Of a stretch of 64,000 nt of DNA, positions 35,844 to 47,718 are shown piece by piece (position 1 is the stretch's first letter; the number at the start of each line of letters is the position of its first letter). The notes beneath the pieces were generated by a model. The model saw only the letters and a program-made list of their open reading frames with translations, was not told where the DNA came from and made no database searches. The translations under genes and the position numbers were made by a program. This DNA is from Cryphonectria parasitica EP155 (Eukaryota; Ascomycota; Sordariomycetes; Diaporthales; Cryphonectriaceae), in NCBI RefSeq assembly GCF_011745365.1, contig NW_024468911.1, positions 1,854,759-1,918,758 on the forward strand, read 5' to 3'.

Positions 35844-38700
35844 GTGAGCGGTTGAGTTTCCGGGTAATTTTTCTCGAACGACGGGTCAGCAAAGCGGCCC
35901 TGTTCTTCTGACAGGATGATCTGTGAACAGATCAAGGACAAAACAAAGCAACACCAGGCGCAAGTTCTTTCTTTCTTTTTTTCTTCTTTTCCTTCTTTCT
36001 TTCTTCCTCATTCTCGCTCGGTTTGGGAATGATTTTCTACGTTCAAGTTTGGGTTGTGGGCCGGAAAAGGTGTTGGTGCTTCTGTGCCACACGGCGTTAT
36101 GCGGTCTGAATGGCTTCCTCGAAACGTCGCAGTGAATATTCCGCTTTGGAAAACACTGGAATAGGCCTCGTATTTTGACAGACCTTTTGTATATACGATC
36201 TAAAAGGCAAGAAATCAAAGGCTGCTGCTTTCCTCTCTTCCTGATCCATACAGATGCTGATGCCCTTGTGACATGGTGTTGATAGTGACTGCTTTTCAAC
36301 AGTGCCTCCTGCTAAAGACTTCGAGAAATATTGATGTCTAATTTGCTATCGCATCCTTGTCCACACAAACAGACGCCATTCCAAGTCGCTAGCCCAGCTT
36401 TCCACTCTTCTTTGACATTCAGGCAGAGTGAACTGGAGCCGGGGGTATTAAATCAAAGGCTGAAGCTGACCCAACGTTCTGGGACCTGGCGCTGGCGCCG
36501 GGGTTTCTTGTCCCTTGACAGATGCGTCCGTTGCGGGTCGGGCCCAGCGGGCCGGGTCCAGACTAGAAAAAGGCGAGCGAGTGATGGCAAGGCAAAAAAA
36601 AAAAAAAACCCCAAAAAAAAGGTGAGAGGCGGACAAGATTTTGGAAGAACTCTTTATTTTGTAATGTGTCTGCGTGCATGTACTTGTGCACCACGGCTCA
36701 ATATGCAAACTTATATCATTTTAACTTACTTTGCCTGGCTGCCCAGGTGGTCCGGGTCTACCTCAAGAATTCAATGTGCCATCTAGGCTTGAAATACAAG
36801 TTTTATTCATTAGGGGTTCGGTGCTGTTCGGATAATTCACGTAGTTGTCGAACTCAGATCGAAAATAGTGTGTTAAATCAAGCAAAATACGATGTGGTGA
36901 TATGAAGGACCTGATGGATTTCATTGCAAAGTCGTCTCCAAAATCAAACAATTTGGAGATCCTGATTTGGGCCTCATGTACTTATAGAGCAAGATACGGC
37001 AGGTATTTCACAAAGTAGAAAGCAGATATGTTGAACACACTATCAACACAATGAGACTTCATCATGCTGTGGACATGCAGCTATTCTTGCTAAATACTTA
37101 CACCTGATCCCCGCCAATATAGTCCTGAGACTAAGATGATAGTGGCTGAGGCCAAACTCAGCACAGCACCACAACGTAACGTTGTCCATAGAGCAGCTGT
37201 AATGTGCTGTCTGTTTTGATCGTCTGCTCAGCGGTGAGAATAGGTGGATGACAGCTTACAAAGGGGTCTCTAGTGGTAGCAGGTGCGAGAAACAGTAAGA
37301 ATAGGAAGAGCTAGCACTTAGTCCTTGTCGGCGAACAAGTAATCATCAGGTGGGTGGGTGTATATGTGTAATCAGTAACGATGGGCAATGTGGCAGTGAT
37401 TCTTGGCTCGATTCCGTGGTAATTAAGATTAGGTTTCCTGTTGAATATTTTCGCCTTACGAGAGGAAGATAAAAAGAAAAACACGAAATTCGAAAAGTGA
37501 TGAAAATCTTGTGTTTGAATGTTAGATTCTGTACCTGACCTGAGTAAGTAGATAGATCTACGCGCTACTGGTGTGGTACATTCCATGCAAGGGACAGATC
37601 TTGCGCGTCACTCTTAGTCGAAAAGAAGGTTTAGCAGATCGAATCGCGAACCGATTTTGACACAGCCACGCTCACCCATCCACCATTCTGCCGTGCTGCC
37701 ATGCTGCTGGGGAGCCGTGTTCCGACAAGATTCTTTCCCTCCGCAGTGGGTCATCCTGGGGCACAGGTCAGCATTATCTGGAGGAAACGTTTCGTCCAGG
37801 AAGCTCGAAACAAGACGTGATGATGATCTTGGCCAGTATGTAAGTCAGTCTAGGGGAAGAGGATACGAGAAGTGGTGCAGCCATGCTAAGAGACTAGAGT
37901 GCTGCTGGGCTCTTTTTTCTTTTCAAAAATAGCAACTGACTACGCTTGTAGTGGCCTTTGACACCAATCAGGGCCATGGCGGAAGGAGGATGGACTGCTG
38001 GTCTGGCCGTGTTAGGGCCCCAAACAGGGTCCCCTGGAATTGACCCCACCACTTCCCACCTCGTGCCGTGACCCTGTGAGGTCATCGGGGGGCCTTAGGA
38101 CCCGTGCTACAGTGATGATACCTTGTTATTTTGTGGCAGCGGGGCAGGTCAATCTCAAGGGCATGAGGACGTTGAGATCATTATTCATTCTCAGGAGATC
38201 AGTACGGCATTATCTAGAGAGAGAGAGACACAGGAAAAAGAAGAAAAACAGAACATGGACTGAGAAAGATAAAGAGAGAACTACTACACAAGTGCATAAC
38301 CTTATTTCATCAAAGACTAGTCGTCCATCTTTTTCTTAAAGTGGAGTCTTCAAACGAGGCTGTGCTTGCCAACCTTGTAGTTGGCCCTGCTGGCTGCAGA
38401 GGGGCTGACGCCCATCATGGTCTCGTCTAGTAATCAGTAGTTTCTTTCCCTGTTGCGCAAAAAGAAACCCAAGGGTCTCTCAGCCTGTAGGGAAAATGGC
38501 GTCTGATGTTGGTGGTAGAGGCGCTACTGGGGTGGTGCATGTGCCTTCCTCTCTCTCCGGAGATCTCCATTTTAGTTCATCCCTTGCCTGCGTGTCGTGT
38601 TTGCATGGCTGACTTGCCCGCAAAGACGAGGAAAATTTGCATTTATTCACTCACTCGAGCATGAAACATTAACTAACACAAAAGGAAAAAGAAGAAAAAA
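35844..38700. other. 2.9 kb region without a supported gene
   Basis: No convincing open frame. It starts with the 3' flank of the disordered-protein gene (CT-rich tract about 35965-36010). It also contains A-rich patches near 36594-36620 and an AT-richer middle (36650-37600). Short frames of up to about 150 codons show no motif. Confidence 0.55.
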
Positions 38701-39423
38701 GTTTCCCACATGGATTGTGTGGGCCTTCACCCGCCCCCCCCCCTTCCCTAAACAGTGCACCCTGGCCATTTAACCTTGTCAGTTCTCCGTCCGATCTGCT
38801 TGTCTATTGTCGTCATTGTATTGTCCAAGTCATCCTTTCACCCCTACCTGGGACTCTTGTTTGCATTTCCCTTCTTCCTTTGATCACTTCCCGTCCACCG
38901 ACTTTGCCGACTCTCCTCTCGTTCATCCTGACCACGATCGAGGACGCCACGACTCGAATAATCCCCGCCTCAATCCGCTCGTTCTGATACCGATACGAGC
39001 AGACCTTGTCCTGGGTAAATCTCACCCGTCAGAAGCAAGAGGAATCAAGGACCGGCCGCGGCCACCTTCTTTTCTCCTTTCGCTGCCCGTGCGACCACCG
39101 GCCACTCAACCCGCGACACGGCCAGTCTCTCGGGGCAGACCGCGCTTCCTGGCCCCAGCTTCAAGAGAGGATATCTTTGGCCCGACGATCCAGACACCGA
39201 CCGCCCTTGAGGTGTGCATCGCCATACAAGGTCTTTGAACTCCTCGACGTGGGACGGCCTGATAAACACATTTCCTCTCAAGTCTTCCTCACCCTTCCCA
39301 CCTTGGTAATCACCACTACCACCACCATCACCAGCCACGAGGTCGTGTTGCACAAAGGCTATTTTGGATTGATTGGGTTCAACGAGCCTGCTGCCCTTGA
39401 GGGCACTAAACCGACCTTTCACC
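38701..39423 (+). promoter_or_regulatory. CT-rich promoter and leader of the CSC1-type channel gene
   Basis: From the C-rich run near 38732 to the ATG at 39424, the plus strand is pyrimidine-rich and free of a gene-like frame. This is the typical make-up of a long fungal 5' leader. The transcription start is not determinable. Confidence 0.5.
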
Positions 39424-42400
39424 ATGGACTCCATATCGAAGACGATATCGGCGATTTATCCCAGGAATAGCGACGCCGGCACGACTCTACTCGATCTTCT
39501 GCAGGATCCCTTCAAGAGCGAGGTGCGCCTGCCCCTCCATGACTATGACAAACAGGACCAAGGGGCTTTACGTGTAGACTGACGTTCTTTCTCCTCAACT
39601 CACAGGTTCAATCCGCCTCCATCTTGGCCTCCTTGGCCTCGTCTCTCGGCGTCACAGTTGCTGTCGTCCTTCTGTTCTCCTTCTTCCGTCCCTACCACAC
39701 CGTTGTCTACGCACCGAAGCTTAAACATGCCGATGAGTCCAAGGCACCACCACCACTTGGCAAGGGGCCCTTTGCTTGGGTCAAGCCCTTGTGGGCGACC
39801 AACGAGAAGGAGCTGATCCGACTTGCTGGATTGGATGCTGCTGTGTTCATGCGCTTCAGCGAGATGTGTCGTAACATGTTCACAGTCATGGCAATCGCCG
39901 CTTGTGCCATCCTGATCCCCGTCAACTGGACACTCTCCATCATGACCACCAATGTGAACTGGGCCATCCGGCTCACGCCCCAGAATGCGTGGAACAATGC
40001 CCAGTGGGCAACCGTGGTGTGCGCCTGGATCTACAACATTACAGTGCTGGGAGGTCTGTGGTGGAATTACAGAAAGCTCTTGCACTTACGTCGCGCGTAT
40101 TTCGAGAGTCCAGAATACCAGTCTAGCCTGCATGCGAGGACGCTGATGGTAAGTGGTTCTTGGGGTTAGAGACGAACCAATGGCGAGTCTCAAGTGCTGA
40201 TTCAAAATTTTCTAGCTCTATGACATACCCAAGAAATTATGCTCCGATGAGGGTATCGCCAGGATGATCGACGTTATCGCGCCGAGCTCCTCGTTTTCTA
40301 GAACTGCGATTGCTCGAGACGTGAAGGACCTTCCCGATCTTGTTGCTGAGCATGACAGGGTGGTTCGCAAGCTGGAGAAGGTCCTGGCCAGGTACCTCAG
40401 GGATCCTCACAATATTCCCGCCGCGAGGCCAACCTGCCTGCCTTCCAAAAAGGACCGGGCCTACGCGACCTACCCCAAGGGCCAGAAGCTCGACGCTATC
40501 GAATATTTGACGCAACGGATCAAGACGCTCGAGTTCGATATCAAGGAAGCTAGGGGCAGCGTGGACAGAAGGAACACCAAACCGTTTGGATTCGCTTCCT
40601 ACGCGGACATAAGCGAGACCCATGCCATAGCCTACATGGGCAGGAAAAAGAAGCCCGAGGGCGCCACTATGAAGCTGGCTCCGCGACCAAGCGACATTAT
40701 CTGGGACAACATGTCCCTCTCACCAGCAACCCGGTGGCGGAAGAGGCTTATCATCAACCTCTGGATCGTGTTGCTGACGCTCGTGTGGATCGCGCCCAAC
40801 GCCATGATTGCGATTTTCCTGGTCAGCTTCAGCAATCTCGGGCTTCTCTGGAAGGGTTTCCAGACGTCTCTGGACGCACAGCCGATCTTGTGGGCTATCA
40901 TCCAGGGTATTGCTTCGCCAGCGATCACATCCGCCATTTATATCCTGCTTCCGATCATTTTCCGACGGCTGTCCATCAGGAGTGGCGACAAGACCAAGTC
41001 TGGTCGGGAGCGGCATGTCATTGCAAAGCTCTACAGCTTCTTTATCTTCAACAACCTGGTGGTTTTCTCCCTTTTCAGTGGACTATGGACGTTTGTCGCG
41101 GCCGTCGTTCAATCCACCAACTCGGGCAAAGATGCGTGGAGCGCGATCGTGGCACAGAACTTTGGAAGCTCCATCATGGTTGCCCTGTGCTCCGTGTCTC
41201 CGTACTGGATCACCTATCTGTTGCAGCGACAGCTCAGCACGGCCGTTGACCTGGCACAGGTCTGGCAGCTGCTTGTGGCCCTGTTCAAGCGGAAGCTGGG
41301 TTCTCCAACCCCCCGTGAGATGATTGAGCTCAGCGCCCCGCAACCCTTCGACTATGCCAGCCACTACAACTACGCCCTCTTCTACAGCACCGTGGCCCTC
41401 TGTTATGGAACTATCCAACCCCTTGTGCTGCCAGCGGTGGCACTTTTCTTCATCATCGACTGCGTGCTGAAGAAATACCTGCTGATGTACGTTTTTATTA
41501 CCAAGAACGAAAGCGGGGGCATGTCATGGCGTGTCCTGGTCAACCGTATGCTCTTTGCCCTCTTCTTTTCCAACCTGGTCGTGTTCCTGGTGGTCTTCGA
41601 GAGGGGTTGGGGAACCTACATCCAGGTCTATGCGATCGCGCCGCTGCCATTTATCGTTATCGGTTTCAAGGTCTTCTTCGCCAAGACCTTCGACGACAAG
41701 ATTCACTACTATAGCACGCGCTTTGTTCCTCACGGTCCGCAGGCCGAGGTTGGTATTGCACATAAGGAGAATCTGAGGAGCGATCGCCTTGCTGCCAAGT
41801 TTGGACACCCAGTCCTGTATAGGCCGCTCATCACGCCCATGGTGCATGCCAAGGCGCAGAACATCCTTGCCAGTGTATACCGAGGTCGGCTTAGCGATGG
41901 CCGGGAAGCCGGTTCGGGAGACGGTACAAGTGTGTCTGGATACAGCGATACGTACGCGCTCGATCCTATGAATTCGGGCCGACCGGGCAAGGCTGCCGGG
42001 AGCGGCCTTTCTGGGTTTGAAATTGTGCCTGAGGGACGGCTCGATTTCGAATACTACAAGAATCGCCAAGAATTCGCCGACGAGCTCGGCACGGGCATGG
42101 ACATTTACAGACCAGGGACACCGTCAAGCAACTGGGCCGGATCGGACACGGAGTCGAGGCCATCCACACCTGTGGGCGGCATGTTGCACAATACACACAA
42201 GGGCGGGTACGCACCTGCGGGCGGCGATGTCGGACACGGTTCCCCATTTGCACCTCCTAACAGGACTGCTTCCCCTCGTGCATACGGCTCTCCTACGACA
42301 GAGTATCCTTCACGCACGCGATCGCCTTACGGCCTCGTGTCGGCGAGCGAGTCGACCTCGAACCTCGTGCGCTCGGCCGCGCCCATGCCTGGGCCTTATG

Positions 42401-42588
42401 GGGATTCTCATGGCAACTCGGAGCCATCTGTCGCAGATGGCCGGACGCCAGGTCAGTTTGGCGGACTCGGAGGTGGCGTAGGTGGTTATGGGAACCTACC
42501 CCAGAACGAGCCTGACTATGACGTGGACCCAATGAGTTATAACTACTTCAGAGGAGGCACAGGAAGAAGAAATAATAGTGGCGTGTAG
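39424..42588 (+). CDS. CSC1: CSC1/OSCA/TMEM63-type calcium-permeable channel
   Basis: Three exons, 39424-39522, 39606-40148 and 40216-42588, with introns of 83 and 67 bp, give 1004 aa. The start is the ATG in CACCATGGAC. The family (DUF221, yeast Csc1/Rsn1/Phm7) forms osmotically or mechanically gated cation channels of the plasma membrane or endomembranes. Three N-terminal membrane segments (first in SVTVAVVLLFSFFRPYH-like sequence, then AIAACAILIPVNW and the WATVVCAWIYNITVLGG region) precede a cytosolic domain that begins LYDIPKKL and contains a coiled segment. The 7-TM core then follows from about WRKRLIINLWIVLLTL to GFKVFFAKTFDD. The last 280 or so residues are a hydrophilic, Gly/Ser/Pro-rich cytosolic tail, longer than in plant OSCA. 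No frame breaks. The ion is inferred from the family. Confidence 0.9.
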
Positions 42589-43126
42589 GGGGGGTCTGCG
42601 GATCTGTACGACAATGGCCCCTACACGATGACAGTACTGGTCAGACCTCGGATGGCATACGACAAGAGACTACAGCACCAACCTGTCTGTAGCTCGCCTC
42701 TCAATGATTGAATGTACTTAGAACATGCATCGCCTGGCAAGGCTCTGGCGTAATGGATCATGATATGAAAGAATATCTTGAGAATCGGGGGCCGTGGGCA
42801 TCCTGGCTGGGATTATGGATGGATAAACAATCCGGCTCTGTGAGCCCAGAAAAGGGGGAAATTTAATAGACCAACGTGACCCATGATCAACCTTCATGTA
42901 CGTGCAATTATTCTTCGAATGCTTTGTCCACTTGAAGCCTTGTATGTTTATGTAGTACCCACGTACATTATTGTCTGGGAGAGAGAGAGAGAGTTGACGT
43001 GGTTCCAAATTGTTGTCACCCTCTTGTTATTGGTTATGGATCGTCCAAGCTGGCTTAACATATTGTATGTTCCCTCGTTGATGTATCAACTCTTCTGGGT
43101 ATTCTCGGTAATCAAATTACGTCTCA
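42589..43126. other. Convergent intergenic region after the CSC1-type gene
   Basis: The region lies between two facing 3' ends (538 bp). It contains a GA run near 42980-42993 and otherwise ordinary AT-rich 3' flank sequence. Confidence 0.6.
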
Positions 43127-44518
43127 CTAGACATTGCTCCCACCACCGGCCCATCCAGGCGCAGTCGGCGAATCACCATACGCAGCCGGTCCGTCTCCTT
43201 CCAACTCACAAACCGGCGTGGCCACAACCTTCCTCACCACTTCTGTAGGATGCATCTTCTCTTTAATCCCCTCCTTCCTGGCCCCCTTAAGTGCCCTCCC
43301 CGTCTCCATCTCCACCGGCACCATGGCAGCCAGCTCCGCCCGCCGCGGCGCAGGCGTGCTCGAAAGTTCCGCCCGCCTCCGCAGCAACAACCCCAGCACG
43401 CTCCTATTCGAATCCGTGCTCTCCCTCCACCCCCGCTGCGGCCGCGGGCCGTTTGTAGATAGGTTGTCGGGCTGGCCCTCGCCCAGCTCGGCGGCCACCA
43501 CTACTGTCGTCGTTGGTCCGCCAGGCGTCCTGCCGCGCCCGAGCCTCCAGAAGACGAAGGCCACGGCGCACAGGATGGCGAGGGCGCCTAGTGTTGCGCC
43601 TATGCCGACTCCGATCTTGGCGGTGGGGGTGAGGCCGCTGCTGCTGCTGCTGGCTGCGGCGGCGCTGCTGCTGCTGCTGTTGCTGCTGCCTTGTGATACT
43701 GCTGGAGAGTTCGTAGTCTCGACCGCCGTTACTACGGTTGCTGTGCTGGATGATTGGGAAGAGGGGTGGGCGACACTGCTGGCGGCAGCGGCAGCGGTGG
43801 TGGTGGTGGTGCTGGCCGTGCTGCTGGCGTCGATGTCGCCTGTGAAGTCGAGAGGGTTGAGATACCCGCAGTTGTTTCCATAAGTTCCGGTGCAGTAGGC
43901 TTTTCCTGCGGTGCTCGTGTTTACTTCTAGACAGTTGGAGAAGTTTGTGTCGCATGCGAAACTGGGCACCGTGTCTGTGAATGTTATTCGGTTGCTGTCA
44001 GTCGCGGATCGGAGAGAGGGAGAGAAAGATATTATACAGAAGAGCTGGCTGTGGGAAACGGAAACCTAACGCTTGAGAGGAACCATTTTGTAATCTCTGC
44101 TGAAGACATGGTGATCTCTAGTATTTTGGAATTGCCTTTTGATGAGAATGGTAACAACTGGAATACGCACCAAAGTAGTATATTAGCCCAGGTGACGTGC
44201 CATTGCTGCAGGTGCACGTCCAGTCCAGCGTGTCCTGTTCCAAGAGCATCTGGTGAGTACGCAGAGAAATAGGATTCGCGATATGACTGTTCAGTCACTC
44301 ACAGAGTCGCAGGTGTTGGCAGTCACCTGGCTGCTACAGAGAATCTGGCAGGTGTTTTCCTGGTCATTACACCATGTCTCTTTGCATGTCATTAACCGAG
44401 TCAGCGTTTTGTTTGTCGGCTTTATTCGTGGCATTCACAGTCTGACTGCTTTTCCATAGCTCGGCCTACCTCGTTCTGAGTCCGAGACGGAAGCTGGGTC
44501 GATAGTATAAGCGGACAT
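43127..44518 (-). CDS. Cysteine-rich extracellular domain with single membrane anchor (DUF7707-like); 5' end uncertain
   Basis: Four minus-strand exons, 44470-44518, 44303-44379, 44171-44249 and 43127-43974, join in one frame (introns 90, 53 and 196 bp) to give 350 aa. The N-terminal 100 or so residues hold regularly spaced cysteines: YTIDPASVSDSERETWC, ENTCQILC, DWTCTCSNGT, PSFACDTNFSNC, and AYCTGTYGNNCG. This is the pattern of fungal secreted proteins often annotated DUF7707. A Ser/Thr-rich stalk (with poly-Ser from a repeat at 43637-43690) leads to one membrane helix (GVGIGATLGALAILCAVAFVF) and a basic then mixed cytosolic tail. A cell-surface or wall-stress role is plausible but unproven. 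The first exon has an ATG (44518) but no signal peptide, which is odd for this layout. A short upstream signal-peptide exon is probably missed, or the gene is damaged. Confidence 0.72.
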
Positions 44519-47500
44519 CTTGTGCCCTCTTGGATCATCGTCCTGTCCGCCAGTGTGGGAACCCGGTATCCAGTATTAAATCGACTTAGACTTGGTCACA
44601 ATCTTTCTCTTTAGGTAGAATTAGATATGTCAGGATGAGTAGAAACACTCCGTTACAATCAATGAGGTTGGTGTAGACAGGAGGACATGGCTGCATCTGA
44701 GGCACTGGGTGGTGAAGTCGCAAAATTTGGCGCTTGGGATCAGCGAAACTCAATGTCAACCAGGAACGAACTGAAAGGAACAACAACGTTAGAGACAGAG
44801 ATATATCAGCGAGAACAAGATGAAGAGAGAGAATGCAATAAGACAAGAGGTATGTCCCTCCAGCAAAGATGTCAGGCATCTGTATTAGCTAACTAGAAGA
44901 AGGGCGGGAGGATTCTAATTCCTGCACATTTTGAAACCGCAAGCGAACACCATCATACCTGCTTAGGAACGCTTAGACACTCGGGGGCCACTTGTCTGGA
45001 GTGTGACACTAGCTGAGATGGAAATAAACTCGTCAAGGTTTCCTGCTGGATACCTAGTAGGTATGAGGTAGGCACCCGGGGAGGCTTTGCTCCTCTTCTT
45101 CCTTTTCACTGCTTCGAGAAATTAGCACACTTATGTTGTTTTTGGTCTTGAGCAAGGATGCATGCATGCATGAAATCTCGGTTCAGGGTTTGGATGGGTT
45201 CTGACCGTCGGGCGAAGGTGTTCTTGGTGGCTAACGAGGTCACTTCGTATTTTAATTTGAAGGAACAGAGGTATCTGGGGTGCCTTTTGCGCCGCAGGCA
45301 GTGCCTTCTACGCAGCGCCCACTGTAATTATGTAACAAAAGGTCGTTTGAAGGAATGACTTCAAGAGTCTAAATTGTCTGTAGACCATGTCCATCTAATC
45401 TGTGTCCCTTTGGGTGATTGATTTCTGTTTACGGCGTCGACCATCGTTATCATTCCCTTGGTTGCCAATTCCTTTGGATCCGTGCGGTCTATCTACTTGA
45501 ATCTCCCTTCACCATTTCATGTGGAAGCACATTTGGTCTCGAAGTCAACCTGATTTGCCACCAAGCCACTGTTTCCGCTATCAGAATACGTCGTTTTGGT
45601 ACCATATCAACTTCCGCAATGTGCTTTCATCTGCTGCTGTTGAGAAGAGGGGGTGTGATTTCCGGAACTTTACGCCTCAGACTCTATAATCTAGGCTTGC
45701 AGTCTCATTGTCTCGAATCTCCTAAGCGGAATTTCGAAACTAAGGCTCCAATACTTGAGTATCACGGGAACAAACTTCGAAGATTCAATGTTACCAATGT
45801 TATGGTATTCTCACACATAGCCAATATAATTATTGCCACTGTTGGCTTCCATCTACGCCCTATGTTACAAGCCTGTGGCTCTGCATCACACACCCCAGCA
45901 ATAAACTTTCTCTGTGTCTCCAAGACCAAGATAACCTATGGAGATGTCCACACTAGTCCCATATCTTCGTGATAGATCGCAACATCGATAGCCATCCTAC
46001 CACCGAATAGTAATTGTTAGGGGACTGGTAACACCTTGATTCTCACTAACCCACTTCTCCGCCTTTCCCTCAGAAAGTGTATGTATCGTATAACCCCGTT
46101 CCGTAACAAGGTATCAAGAGTAGATGGCACAAGACCAGTCATCGATAAGATACAAGTATCGATCATGCGCTCGTCTCCCAATAACATAAACCATGAACCA
46201 CAGGCACCAAGGGACACAAGGCCACCATAGGGTTATGAACCTTGAATGTGATCTGTGGTGGGAATGATTTCCCCCCGGTACAACACAGACTCGCCAGACT
46301 CGGCTGACCAGCTGAGTTAAGAATTCATAGCTCAAAGATTGTTCTTACCAGTTCACATAGTATTTAAATGCAATGATCAAGGATGATATTGTTTAGAGCA
46401 TTCGTTTTGTATGAGAGCTAGCGAAAGTCCTCAAACATCCTAAAGTCGGTCGTTGTTCATTATAAGAATAAGTGCTGGAGGTCTGGCTTGGTATGGCCAT
46501 ATTCTTACATCACTTCTGCAAAATCAGTCAAGATCACCTACCTCAAGACCCCCTCAAATAGAAACCATAAAGAAGCGGGCGATGACCGAGTCGAAGACGC
46601 TTTCCTTTGTGCCGGAGCTCGACAACCTATAACCATGGAAAACATATGATGCGAGGAATTGTTCCAAGGATGCCTCTTGACAAGATCTTCATCCAGAAGC
46701 GGGTGACAGGAATAGGCAAAAAGCACACACTGACACTGTCAGGCGTGCGGTACGTACGGATGTCCGGTCTCTCCTGGGTCATTAGACGTTCCCCAGCGTG
46801 GTCGGGGGGTCACACAAAAACCCCAACGGGGACCCGTCAGCTGAGATGATCACACCTTTTACTAGAACTGGCTTTTAACATAAGATGGAAATCGAAAGGA
46901 AGAATAAAGAAAAACAGAAAGAGGAGAGAGAAAACCCCACATTTACACAAACGAACGAGCAAGGTAAATCATCATTGGGGCCTTCCGCGACAGCAGAGGC
47001 ACACATCGGAACTCGGTATGTTGCATGCATCAGGAACCAGGAACCGTGCATAAATGGTTATTTCCCCGGCCTGTTACTTATTATATGGCGACCAGCCCGC
47101 GCGTCTGCAATTGCGTCCGTGTCCAATAGTTCCAGGAGCCAGCACCAATAAAACCTGCATCCAGGTCGCACACACCCTCCGTCAGAAGATGGTGAAGGTC
47201 GCATTTCCGGTACCGAGCACAATAAACACCCGGGAAGACTTTTTTTGCGCGAGACGCCGGCAGTCCTGATTAGACACTGCGGCACACTTTTGCCAGTCTC
47301 CCTGCTAAAATCGGTAACGTGCAGTAAATTATACACAAGGCTAAGGTGGTACGCGCCGTTGTTGGTTGACAATGTTTGGATGGATTGGAGGCAAGACGAA
47401 AATGGTCGTTAATAATTACCCACATTTATACATCATGTGAGAGGTAGAAAGTCGGAACCACGGCGCATTGATGGTAATTTGACCTTCACCGAGCATGACT

Positions 47501-47718
47501 ATGTCACGGTCAGTATGGTCAGGGACTTAGGGAGACCGTGACGCCTTATCATATGTTTGTCTTCGCTGCTATCTTGCCGGAGTCCAGGAAATTAAAGCCA
47601 AGCCCATAAATACCAGACCCTTTCCGAGTGGACGATATATTCCTCAGCACGCCATTCCACAGGAAACTCATCTCAGTCGTATCCCTTGCCAGCTCAGGGA
47701 AGTCGAATCGCAGCAAAC
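44519..47718. other. 3.2 kb AT-richer region without a supported gene
   Basis: I searched upstream of the surface-protein gene for a signal-peptide exon and found none that joins cleanly. A 184-codon open stretch at 45418-45972 (plus, first ATG at 45619) lacks any motif I know. The right end is the promoter of the GH76-type gene. No repeat units or transposon ends were recognised. Confidence 0.5.
47605..47612 (+). promoter_or_regulatory. TATA-like element upstream of the GH76-type gene
   Basis: CATAAATA lies 107-114 bp before the presumed start codon at 47719, in otherwise mixed sequence, at a usual distance for a fungal core promoter. Confidence 0.4.

Noticed and set aside
43134..43883. 249-codon plus-strand frame with poly-Leu runs opposite the surface-protein gene
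   Set aside because: The Leu runs come from reading the poly-Ser repeat backwards, and the minus-strand gene explains the region.
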